Shown in pieces: positions 57,757-63,754 of a stretch of DNA of 63,894 nucleotides. Source of the stretch: an uncultured Algibacter sp. (GTDB lineage Bacteria > Bacteroidota > Bacteroidia > Flavobacteriales > Flavobacteriaceae). Position numbers and translations under genes: made by a program. Positions within the stretch are counted from its first letter, which is position 1. Each line of letters opens with the position of its first letter. The notes beneath the pieces were generated by a model. It had not been told where the DNA came from and ran no database searches. It worked only from the letters and a program-made list of their open reading frames with translations. The stretch is taken from contig CALGNX010000024.1 in assembly GCA_937958265.1 (NCBI GenBank), forward strand, positions 1-63,894, in the 5' to 3' direction.

Positions 57757-58247
57757 TGAAAGGACTTAGTGAAGAATTAGCCCGAAAAGCTAACGAGATG
57801 AAAGGCTTTTTAAACAATGGAGCTTTAGACATTGTAGAGGTCGAGGTGCTTAATAGCGTAGAAGAGGCTTTTGACAATGAGGGTTTTACAAACAGTAGCT
57901 TAAAAAAGTGGAAAAAACGCACCACTATAAATAGTAAAGGCAAAAACATTACGCGCTACCGCACTAACAGGGTGGGGCGCAAAGGCGACTTAAACAGTTA
58001 TGGGCGTAAAACCAAAGGGCGTGCTGTACTTACAGGGCATAATAGTGGTGGTAATAAACTTAGGGTTAGTTACCGCGCCTCTCGCTTTGGCGGTGGTGTG
58101 CGTTTTGCTACCGATAAAGCTTATGCAAAAAGGCACAACGAAGGTTTAGACGGCATGCCAAAACGTAAACACATTGGGGCATCGGTAGCCACCGACAAAC
58201 GCGTACTTAAAAAAATGAATACACGAATTGACAAAATAATGAAGTAA
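57756..58247 (+). CDS. Phage virion morphogenesis protein (gpG-like)
   Basis: 163 residues with a basic central region containing SSLKKWKKRTTINSKGKNI and RAVLTGHNSGGNKLRVSYRASRFGGGVRFATDKAYAKRHNEG, typical of the Mu gpG/P2 gpS-like virion-morphogenesis (tail completion) family. It overlaps the portal gene at ATG/TAA. Confidence 0.75.
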   Translation: MKGLSEELARKANEMKGFLNNGALDIVEVEVLNSVEEAFDNEGFTNSSLKKWKKRTTINSKGKNITRYRTNRVGRKGDLNSYGRKTKGRAVLTGHNSGGNKLRVSYRASRFGGGVRFATDKAYAKRHNEGLDGMPKRKHIGASVATDKRVLKKMNTRIDKIMK

Positions 58248-59452
58248 TGGAAAAGCAAACCTTAGACATTAAAAACACAGCAAGCAATGTAGCGCTTAGT
58301 AAAAAAGCCGAAAAGCTAGTCGTTGATTTGGTTAAAAGTTCTCACTCGGTATATCGTAAAGAAATAAACCATTGGCAACAAGCGCGTATGGCTAAAAATA
58401 GCCTACAGCACCCACGTCACTATTTATTACAACGCGTGTATAGAGATGCGATGTTAGACACGCATTTAACCGCCGTAATTGAAAATCGTATTTTACGTAT
58501 TCAAAATAAACGCTTTGTTATTACCGATCAAAACGGGGTAACTATTCCCGAAAAAACACAGCTTATTACCAAAAAATGGTTTTCCGATTTAGTACGTTAC
58601 GCTTTAGAAAGTGTGCATTTTGAATACTCATTAATACAATTTATTAAAGAGGGCAATGAGATTGTTGCGGTTAAAAATATAGATCGAGAGCACGTAAACC
58701 CCGATGCCTGTACTGTAGTAAAAAATGTAAGTGACGATAGTGGTTTAGATATTACTGCTTTTCCAAATGATTTGGCGCTTGTTAAACTATATGAAGGCGG
58801 TGGACTACTTGAAAAAGCAGTGCCACTTACCATACTTAAAAGGCACAGTTGGGCAAGCTGGGACGAGTTTGAGCAGATTTTTGGAATGCCTATTCGTATT
58901 GCTAAAATTGGCAGTATGAGCGATTCCGTTAAAAATGAAGTAGCTAGTTGGTTAGAAAGTATGGGTACGGCCTCTTACGGGGTGTTTCCTAATTTTGCCG
59001 AAATTGACATTAAAGAAGCTAATAATAGAGATGCTTTTAATGTGTTTATGAAAAAAATTGAAACCGTAGATGCGCAACTCTCTGTTTTAATTAATGGGCA
59101 AACTATGACCGTGCAAGACGGCAGTAGCCATAGCCAAGCCAGCGTACATCAAAAAACACAAGACGAAATATCCGAAGCCGACCTTAAAGGGTTTTTATAC
59201 TGGGCAAACGATGTGCTAGCACCTATACTGCGTAACCTTGGTTATGCTATTGCTGAAAATGAGAGTATTGGTGTAGAAAGGGTAACCGACCCTATAGAGA
59301 AAATGAAAACAGACGAGAAAATTATGACCCATAGTGGGTATCGTTTGTCCAAAGATTACCTTGAGCGTGTGTACGGGGTAGAGCTTGAAGAGCTACCAGA
59401 ACCACATAAACCAAACCCTACCCAAAAAGACCAGGACGAAAAAAAGAATTAA
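58247..59452 (+). CDS. Portal protein (DUF935)
   Basis: 401 residues of the Mu gp29/DUF935 portal type: a helical N-terminus (LVVDLVKSSHSVYRKEINHWQQARM), the core LEYSLIQFIKEGNEI...VNPDACTVV, and GVFPNFAEIDIKEANNRDAFNVF followed by SVLINGQTMTVQDGSSHSQASVHQ. The dodecameric portal forms the DNA gate. Its last codons are GAA AAA AAG AAT TAA, a slippery heptamer just before the stop, and the next ORF continues in the -1 frame. Confidence 0.88.
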   Translation: MEKQTLDIKNTASNVALSKKAEKLVVDLVKSSHSVYRKEINHWQQARMAKNSLQHPRHYLLQRVYRDAMLDTHLTAVIENRILRIQNKRFVITDQNGVTIPEKTQLITKKWFSDLVRYALESVHFEYSLIQFIKEGNEIVAVKNIDREHVNPDACTVVKNVSDDSGLDITAFPNDLALVKLYEGGGLLEKAVPLTILKRHSWASWDEFEQIFGMPIRIAKIGSMSDSVKNEVASWLESMGTASYGVFPNFAEIDIKEANNRDAFNVFMKKIETVDAQLSVLINGQTMTVQDGSSHSQASVHQKTQDEISEADLKGFLYWANDVLAPILRNLGYAIAENESIGVERVTDPIEKMKTDEKIMTHSGYRLSKDYLERVYGVELEELPEPHKPNPTQKDQDEKKN

Positions 59453-60609
59453 CGGCACTTGACTTATTTTACCGTTCACATTGCTGTGGTAGCAACGTGC
59501 AGTTAAGTGCCGATGAAACTCCGAATATTGATCCTGTTGTTGTAGATACTATTTTAAATAGCATTTTTACAGGTGCTACTGTGAATAGCAACGATTTATT
59601 TAAACAAACTTTAAACGTGTTTGAAACAGCATTGCAAAAAGGGTTTGGAAAAGACTTAAGCAATATTGCCTATAACACACCCGACTTTGAATTATTAAGC
59701 AATTTAAAATATAACGTAGGTGTATTTAGTGCCTTTAAAAACCATAGCCAAATAAGCGAAACTGTAAAATTACTTACAGGAGATGATGGGCGCATTCGCC
59801 CTTTTAAAAGCTTTAAAACCGAAGCCTTAAAACTAGATAGTAAATACAACAAACAATGGCTTAAAACCGAATACGACCAAGCGGTAACCAGTGCGCGATC
59901 TGCCCGAAGATGGAATGATATACAACGCACCAAAGATTTATACCCTAATTTACGCTATGTAGCCGTGGTAGATGATCGTACACGTGAAATACACAAAAAT
60001 TGGCACAATATAATACTGCCTATAGATCACCCTTTTTGGCAAACGCATTACCCACCTAACGACTACGGTTGCCGTTGCACCGTACGCCGTACTGACAAAG
60101 AGGTTAACGACTTAGGTGTTGATACTGAAAATATGCCCGAGTTACCACCACAGTTTAACACCAATGTGGGTACTAAAGGTAAAGTGTTTAACAATGAGCA
60201 CCCCTATTTTAAAACCTCAAATTTTAAAGAGGTGGCTTTGTTAGCGAATCGAAGCCTGTTTAAAATACAACGTAAAGAAATTATCGATACACTTAGGAGT
60301 AACAACATTATTGGTTCAAAGTTTACTTCTGAAATAGGCAGTGTGTTGGTTTCTAAGAAAGGAGTAAACGAAATTTTTGGAAATCCACACTCCAATAAAT
60401 ACTTGCGCAACAACATACTTTACGACATTGAACAAGTACTGAAAGATGCTACTTATATAAAATCGGGAGCCGATGCTAAAAATAACATAATGGTTAAAGA
60501 GTACCATTATATGATAGCCAATGCAGGCGGTTTAAAATTCTATCTTAATATAAGGGAACTTACAACAGGAGAGCTGATTCTTTATGCGATTACAGAGAAG
60601 CTGAAATAA
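58247..60609 (+). CDS. Predicted portal-MuF-nuclease fusion made by -1 frameshift
   Basis: If ribosomes slip -1 on A AAA AAG (59440-59446), residue 400 of the portal is followed by ELTALDLFYRSHCCGSNVQLS, then the complete MuF protein, giving about 787 residues. No stop interrupts the join, and between the in-frame TAA at 59407-59409 and the GTG at 59497 the MuF frame has no start codon. A perfect 8-bp stem starts 6 nt after the heptamer. The product would put a MuF/nuclease domain on a subset of portal subunits. Prediction from sequence only. Confidence 0.6.
59440..59512 (+). promoter_or_regulatory. Predicted -1 frameshift signal at the portal/MuF junction
   Basis: Heptamer A AAA AAG at 59440-59446, spacer AATTAA containing the portal stop, then CGGCACTT (59453-59460) pairing perfectly with AAGTGCCG (59505-59512). 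A second hairpin TTGCT-GTGGT-AGCAA (59481-59495) sits in the loop. The layout matches that of the tail chaperone site in this phage. Confidence 0.7.
59497..60609 (+). CDS. MuF/gpF head morphogenesis protein with C-terminal nuclease-like domain
   Basis: 370 residues counted from GTG at 59497, the only start-like codon after the portal stop. The upstream -1 frame (LDLFYRSHCCGSN) also looks coding. Residues ~118-200 are the MuF domain (YDQAVTSARSARRWNDIQRT, DDRTREIHKNWHN, PPNDYGCRCTVR). Residues ~255-370 carry a separate domain (SVLVSKKGVNEIFGNPH, KEYHYMIANAGGLKFYLNIREL, ELILYAITE) resembling BECR (barnase/EndoU/ColicinE5-RelE) nucleases attached to MuF toxins. It may be injected with DNA. Confidence 0.75.
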   Translation: MQLSADETPNIDPVVVDTILNSIFTGATVNSNDLFKQTLNVFETALQKGFGKDLSNIAYNTPDFELLSNLKYNVGVFSAFKNHSQISETVKLLTGDDGRIRPFKSFKTEALKLDSKYNKQWLKTEYDQAVTSARSARRWNDIQRTKDLYPNLRYVAVVDDRTREIHKNWHNIILPIDHPFWQTHYPPNDYGCRCTVRRTDKEVNDLGVDTENMPELPPQFNTNVGTKGKVFNNEHPYFKTSNFKEVALLANRSLFKIQRKEIIDTLRSNNIIGSKFTSEIGSVLVSKKGVNEIFGNPHSNKYLRNNILYDIEQVLKDATYIKSGADAKNNIMVKEYHYMIANAGGLKFYLNIRELTTGELILYAITEKLK

Positions 60610-60612
60610 AAA

Positions 60613-60673
60613 AAGCAAGATCCTGTCCATTTCTATCGAATTGATGCTCCGAAGCTGTTACAGGTTCTTGCTT
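60613..60673. terminator. Convergent terminator after the head-gene block
   Basis: AAGCAAGATCCTGT (60613-60626) pairs with ACAGGTTCTTGCTT (60660-60673) with one mismatch. It separates the plus-strand head block from the minus-strand early genes. On the minus strand the stem is followed by seven T. Confidence 0.75.
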
Positions 60674-60704
60674 AATACAAATATACAAAATTGTTTTAAA
60701 ACAC

Positions 60705-60923
60705 TTATGGGGCAAATAATAGCAACTGGTCGTTGGCTATTTTTTTATACGGGGCTTCATCATTTAATATTGCGGTTACCGTTCTTGTAGCTAAATAAAA
60801 CTCGCCTGCCAACTCTTCTATAACAGCATCATTGCGCCACTTAGGGTGTTTTGCCGTTAGTGCATGGTAACGCTTTTTTAAATTGTTGTTACGCAGTTGT
60901 ATAAGTTTTGAAGATCTTGGCAT
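60705..60923 (-). CDS. Small HTH protein (Mor-position regulator candidate)
   Basis: 72 residues, very basic at the start (MPRSSKLIQLRNNNLKKRYHAL), then a helix-turn-helix-like RNDAVIEELAGEFYLATRTVTAILND. It is the last gene of the early minus-strand block, next to the structural genes, the position of the middle/late activator Mor or C in Mu. Activation of the late promoters is an inference from position and fold. Confidence 0.55.
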   Translation of the reverse strand: MPRSSKLIQLRNNNLKKRYHALTAKHPKWRNDAVIEELAGEFYLATRTVTAILNDEAPYKKIANDQLLLFAP

Positions 60924-60988
60924 AATACTGAGTTAAACAAATTTAACCGCTTTAGAGTACTTTTGCAACATGGATTTGTTAGGCACAA

Positions 60989-61014
60989 AAAAGCCACCAA
61001 TTACGGTGGCTTTT
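60989..61014 (-). terminator. Terminator between 78-residue gene and HTH gene
   Basis: AAAAGCCACC / GGTGGCTTTT, a 10-bp stem with a 6-nt loop. On the minus strand it is followed by a run of T, ending the KilA-N/78-residue transcript. Confidence 0.8.
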
Positions 61015-61043
61015 GTTAAGGTTATTACTAATTTATTTGGCAA

Positions 61044-61280
61044 CTACACGACTTCCTTCAGTGACGCATCTATCTTGTTCTGTGTACATTGATTTCTATC
61101 AAAGAGCAGGTTACTCAACAGCTCACAGGCTACCCAGTGCATCTCTTGGTCAAAAAAATCTTGGTGTTGATTTTGTATTAAATGCAGTAGGGCTTTTTGA
61201 TACTCTAATATCCGTTCTATCCCTTCGTGGCTTTCATTGCTGTTGATTACAATGTTGCCCTGTTTGTTTACGTAAATCAT
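61044..61280 (-). CDS. Phage hypothetical protein coupled to KilA-N gene
   Basis: 78 residues, helical and acidic (GIERILEYQKALLHLIQNQHQDFFDQE), no membrane segment or signal. Its start overlaps the KilA-N stop by 4 bp (ATGA), so the two are co-translated. No family is recognised. Confidence 0.6.
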   Translation of the reverse strand: MIYVNKQGNIVINSNESHEGIERILEYQKALLHLIQNQHQDFFDQEMHWVACELLSNLLFDRNQCTQNKIDASLKEVV

Positions 61281-61873
61281 ATCGCCAGTTTTAATTGGTT
61301 AGACATTTTTTTGTAATCGTAATACCCTTTTAAGGCTTGTAAGTACGCTTCTGTAATAAAGTTTCTGCCAAATAGCCACTTAAAATGTTGTGGGTTTTTA
61401 CGTTTACGAACGCTAGCTTTGGGATATTTTATACCGCCAAGGGTTTTGCAAGCCTCGGTATAAGGATACAGCACCTCACCATTGTGAACGGTGGCTGGTA
61501 TGCCATATTTGTTAGGTAAAGCAATGGCTTGTTGTTTTAATAGCTCCTTTAGTTTATCGTTGCAAGCCAAATAAAATTCGGGGCTTAACCATTGTGCAAA
61601 AAACAAGGCTACATCTTCTTGAAACCACGTACCATTATTGCTTCCACCGTATGTAACTTCTTGTAAATCGCTCAAGGGGCATATATGCCTCTTGGAAACT
61701 GTATCTAGTAATTCTTTGGCTTGTTGTGTTCTTAACCAATCTTTTGGTTTTTTTCCAAAAGGTTTCGCCATCTGTGTGGCGTTAATCATTGTTTTGCCAT
61801 TGATTTCTTCAAAGGCAATGTTACTGCCGTGAAATTGCATCACAGTAGTAAACGGTGTGTTTTGTGCATTCAT
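61277..61873 (-). CDS. KilA-N domain protein
   Basis: 198 residues. The KilA-N domain spans ~15-125: IAFEEINGKTMINATQMAKPFGKKPKDWLRTQ, YGGSNNGTWFQEDVALFFAQWLSPEF, and NDKLKELL. The C-terminal ~70 residues (KYPKASVRKRKNPQHFKWLFGRNFITE) are basic. KilA-N domains bind DNA in phages and are often antirepressor-like or regulate phage development. It has an unusually structured 5' leader. Confidence 0.85.
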   Translation of the reverse strand: MNAQNTPFTTVMQFHGSNIAFEEINGKTMINATQMAKPFGKKPKDWLRTQQAKELLDTVSKRHICPLSDLQEVTYGGSNNGTWFQEDVALFFAQWLSPEFYLACNDKLKELLKQQAIALPNKYGIPATVHNGEVLYPYTEACKTLGGIKYPKASVRKRKNPQHFKWLFGRNFITEAYLQALKGYYDYKKMSNQLKLAI

Positions 61874-61898
61874 ATTATATAGGATTTAGATTGCATGC

Positions 61899-62025
61899 GA
61901 GTTCGCCGTCAGGTGTCCTAAACCAATTCGAAGATTGGAATCGTGGACATTTCTGAATCACACACCTTGTGCGAACTCTATCGTTAAAAAAGTATATCTA
62001 GAATTTCTTCTAAATTGGTTTAGGA
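61899..62025 (-). promoter_or_regulatory. Leader of KilA-N gene with two mutually exclusive structures
   Basis: Structure 1: GAGTTCGC (61899-61906) with GCGAACTC (61971-61978), inner AGGTGT/ACACCT (61911-61916/61962-61967) and CCAAT/ATTGG (61923-61927/61934-61938). Structure 2: TCCTAAACCAATT (61916-61928) with AATTGGTTTAGGA (62013-62025), 13 bp perfect. Both use 61916-61928, so they compete. A riboregulator, attenuator or protein-binding operator is possible. Confidence 0.65.
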
Positions 62026-62069
62026 ACGACAAACATACAAAATAATATTTAATTGATTATTTTAGAGTT

Positions 62070-62195
62070 ATGGATTACTATGAAAAACATTATAAAGAGC
62101 GTTTTAAATTTAGTTTTTGGGGAGTTATAACTCTTATTGTTATTGCTGGTTTAATTAAGATTTTTAATTGGGTGGTAGCCTTTTTTACATGTTAA
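62070..62195 (+). CDS. Very small membrane protein (41 residues)
   Basis: MDYYEKHYKERFKFSFWGVI is followed by LIVIAGLIKIFNWVVAFFTC: a charged N-terminus and one membrane helix. It is the only plus-strand candidate here, divergent from the KilA-N leader. It lies in a region without other coding sequence. Role unknown; small single-helix proteins of temperate phages can be lysis, exclusion or toxin peptides. Confidence 0.35.
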   Translation: MDYYEKHYKERFKFSFWGVITLIVIAGLIKIFNWVVAFFTC

Positions 62196-62287
62196 CCATG
62201 ATGTTTTTTATACCTTGTCTACTTGTGGCGCCGTGCATATTACTCGCACCTCCTACGTCGGGCTGTGTCATACGCACCATAACAGTC

Positions 62288-62320
62288 AACAAACACCACG
62301 CTACGCTAAGGATGTTTGTT
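62288..62320. terminator. Hairpin in GC-richer noncoding patch
   Basis: AACAAACA (62288-62295) pairs with TGTTTGTT (62313-62320) around CCACGCTACGCTAAGGA. An alternative stem AACACCA/TGGTGTT overlaps it. It lies in the noncoding stretch 62196-62336 between a plus- and a minus-strand small ORF and could terminate either. Confidence 0.45.
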
Positions 62321-62336
62321 TTGGTGTTGTAGTACA

Positions 62337-62489
62337 TTAATTAAAATACATCGTCACTAAACCCCAAAAACCTACACCCATCATAAAACCGCCTAAGATA
62401 TAGTACTTTCTATTTTTACGCATTTCCTTAACCCATTCCCGGTGCATTTCTAATTGGTTTTCTAAAACTGTTTCTCTTTTTGCTTCCAT
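62337..62489 (-). CDS. Small membrane protein (50 residues)
   Basis: MEAKRETVLENQLEMHREWV leads into a basic KEMRKNRKYY and one membrane helix (ILGGFMMGVGFWGLVTMYF). It is preceded by one of the palindromic repeats (Z) and is the downstream-most of the small ORFs separated by such repeats. Function unknown. Confidence 0.5.
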   Translation of the reverse strand: MEAKRETVLENQLEMHREWVKEMRKNRKYYILGGFMMGVGFWGLVTMYFN

Positions 62490-62507
62490 TTTTATAAACG
62501 ACACTAC

Positions 62508-62621
62508 AACAATGTATATAAAACATTGCTTTAATGGTCTTTTTTTAGTTTATTAATAATTCAATTCTTTGTGTTTATCTATTAAGTTTCTGTACGCAAC
62601 GTTCCATATACATTGTTAGGC
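62508..62621. repeat. Palindromic attC-like repeat Z
   Basis: AACAATGTATAT (62508-62519) and ATATACATTGTT (62606-62617) are a perfect 12-bp inverted repeat. The outer end adds GTTAGGC (62615-62621), identical to an integron R-box consensus (GTTRRRY). On the minus strand this box (GCCTAAC) overlaps the stop codon of the 84-residue ORF. Confidence 0.6.
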
Positions 62622-62870
62622 AACATTTGGCAAATCATCTATTTCAATAAAATGGGTGATTTCGTCCGTCCTGCCATAATTCGGTTCGCCGAAATCTTTT
62701 TGCTTCTCTACTGTATAAATATATCTTTTTCCATTTTCAGTGACTTCTATTTCATCGAGCCAACCAAAATAAACTCGTTCAGGTTTAAACATATTTTTCC
62801 TTGATTTTCCTAAAAGATATTGCTTCTTAAAAGTTGGTTTATTTTTATCGTTTATTTCTATCCATTTCAT
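62616..62870 (-). CDS. Cassette-like hypothetical protein (84 residues)
   Basis: It begins MKWIEINDKNKPTFKKQYLL, rather like DUF551-type phage proteins. No signal or membrane segment. The ATG lies only about 10 bp after a GTTAGGC box, and the stop lies within the next GCCTAAC box, the compact layout of an integron gene cassette. Confidence 0.55.
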   Translation of the reverse strand: MKWIEINDKNKPTFKKQYLLGKSRKNMFKPERVYFGWLDEIEVTENGKRYIYTVEKQKDFGEPNYGRTDEITHFIEIDDLPNVA

Positions 62871-62880
62871 AAAAACGATT

Positions 62881-62955
62881 GCCTAACACTATATAAAAAT
62901 AATAGCTGTTTAGGTCTTTATTTAAGGTTATTGTTTATTTATTTTTACGTTAGAG
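62881..62955. repeat. Palindromic attC-like repeat X
   Basis: GCCTAAC at 62881-62887 and GTTAGAG at 62949-62955 form imperfect inverted ends. Inside is AAAAATAATAGC-TGTTTAGG, closely related to the centre of repeat Y. On the minus strand GTTAGGC (62887-62881) immediately precedes the start codon of the 84-residue ORF. Confidence 0.6.
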
Positions 62956-62988
62956 CGCATTAAAACGACGCAATAACACGTTATATAA

Positions 62989-63318
62989 TTAATTTAACAA
63001 CCAATTTTTACCCTTTGTAAGTTCTTCAGCAAAGGCTTGTGCTTTATCTATGTTGTCAAAATATTTTTGTGTTTCTACACCACATTGAAAGTGCATTACT
63101 ACCTCAGGGTTTTCATAAATAACACCATCTTTTAATGTATGGTTTTTAGGTACATCTTTTATATATTCCATTTCTAAAACTTTACAGTATGCACCTTCTT
63201 TTCGTTCGCTTTGCCAAAAATATTTTTTAGGTTTAAACGTAAAGTAATAGTACCAATTAGACGGGTAAAAATCGTTTACTCGCACTTTTACTAACTTATC
63301 TAAATTAAATTTATTCAT
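62989..63318 (-). CDS. Cassette-like hypothetical protein (109 residues)
   Basis: Aromatic-rich soluble protein (FYPSNWYYYFTFKPKKYFW), no signal or membrane helix, ending in a helix (YFDNIDKAQAFAEELTKG). It lies between attC-like repeats in the early region. No family recognised. Confidence 0.55.
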   Translation of the reverse strand: MNKFNLDKLVKVRVNDFYPSNWYYYFTFKPKKYFWQSERKEGAYCKVLEMEYIKDVPKNHTLKDGVIYENPEVVMHFQCGVETQKYFDNIDKAQAFAEELTKGKNWLLN

Positions 63319-63369
63319 TGTCTATTTATTTATTTTGTGTTTGTTGTTAAACTAATCATATAACCATGC

Positions 63370-63395
63370 GTTAGGGTGCATTAAAGCAGTCCTAA
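63370..63395. repeat. Partial palindromic repeat W
   Basis: GTTAGGGTGCATTAAAGCAG (63370-63389) is nearly the same as GTTAGAGCGCATTAAA at 62949-62964 beyond repeat X, and lies just after the stop of the 77-residue ORF. The other half of the palindrome is degenerate. Confidence 0.45.
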
Positions 63396-63614
63396 CCCTG
63401 TCGCTTTTTTTGTAAAATCTTCAACCAAAGTCCATCCGCTACTTTCTAAATTATGCACTTGTTTTAAAGGATGAAATACAAAAGTATGTTTACCTTTAGT
63501 TTTTAAGTACATTAAAACCAATCTTGGAAACTTGTCATATTCTTGTTCTAATTCAAAAAGCTCTAATTTCTTCTTTTTTATTTTGTTTTGTAATTCAACA
63601 ATATTTTTTTCCAT
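63381..63614 (-). CDS. Cassette-like hypothetical protein (77 residues)
   Basis: N-terminal coiled-coil-like KNIVELQNKIKKKKLELFEL followed by a short beta-containing part (RLVLMYLKTKGKHTFVFHPL). No signal. Flanked on both sides by GTTAGGGTGC-type repeats in opposite orientation. Function unknown. Confidence 0.5.
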   Translation of the reverse strand: MEKNIVELQNKIKKKKLELFELEQEYDKFPRLVLMYLKTKGKHTFVFHPLKQVHNLESSGWTLVEDFTKKATGLGLL

Positions 63615-63625
63615 ATCAAATAACG

Positions 63626-63690
63626 CACCCTAACAATTTGTATAAATAATAGCCTGTTAGGGTGTATTTTTAAAGGCTATTATGTGTTAG
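63626..63690. repeat. Palindromic attC-like repeat Y
   Basis: CACCCTAACA (63626-63635) and TGTTAGGGTG (63655-63664) form a perfect hairpin. A second pairing, ATAATAGCC (63646-63654) with GGCTATTAT (63675-63683), uses the outer GTTAG (63686-63690). The core AAATAATAGCC-TGTTAGG is shared with repeat X. Confidence 0.6.
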
Positions 63691-63754
63691 TTAATGTTGT
63701 TTATAGTTCAAAGTTTCCTGTTTACTTTCGGCTACTATTCATACAAGTAGAACG

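Noticed and set aside
61013-61246. A 77-codon plus-strand frame overlapping the 78-residue phage gene
   Set aside because: It starts inside a terminator stem and is antisense to a gene translationally coupled to the KilA-N gene.
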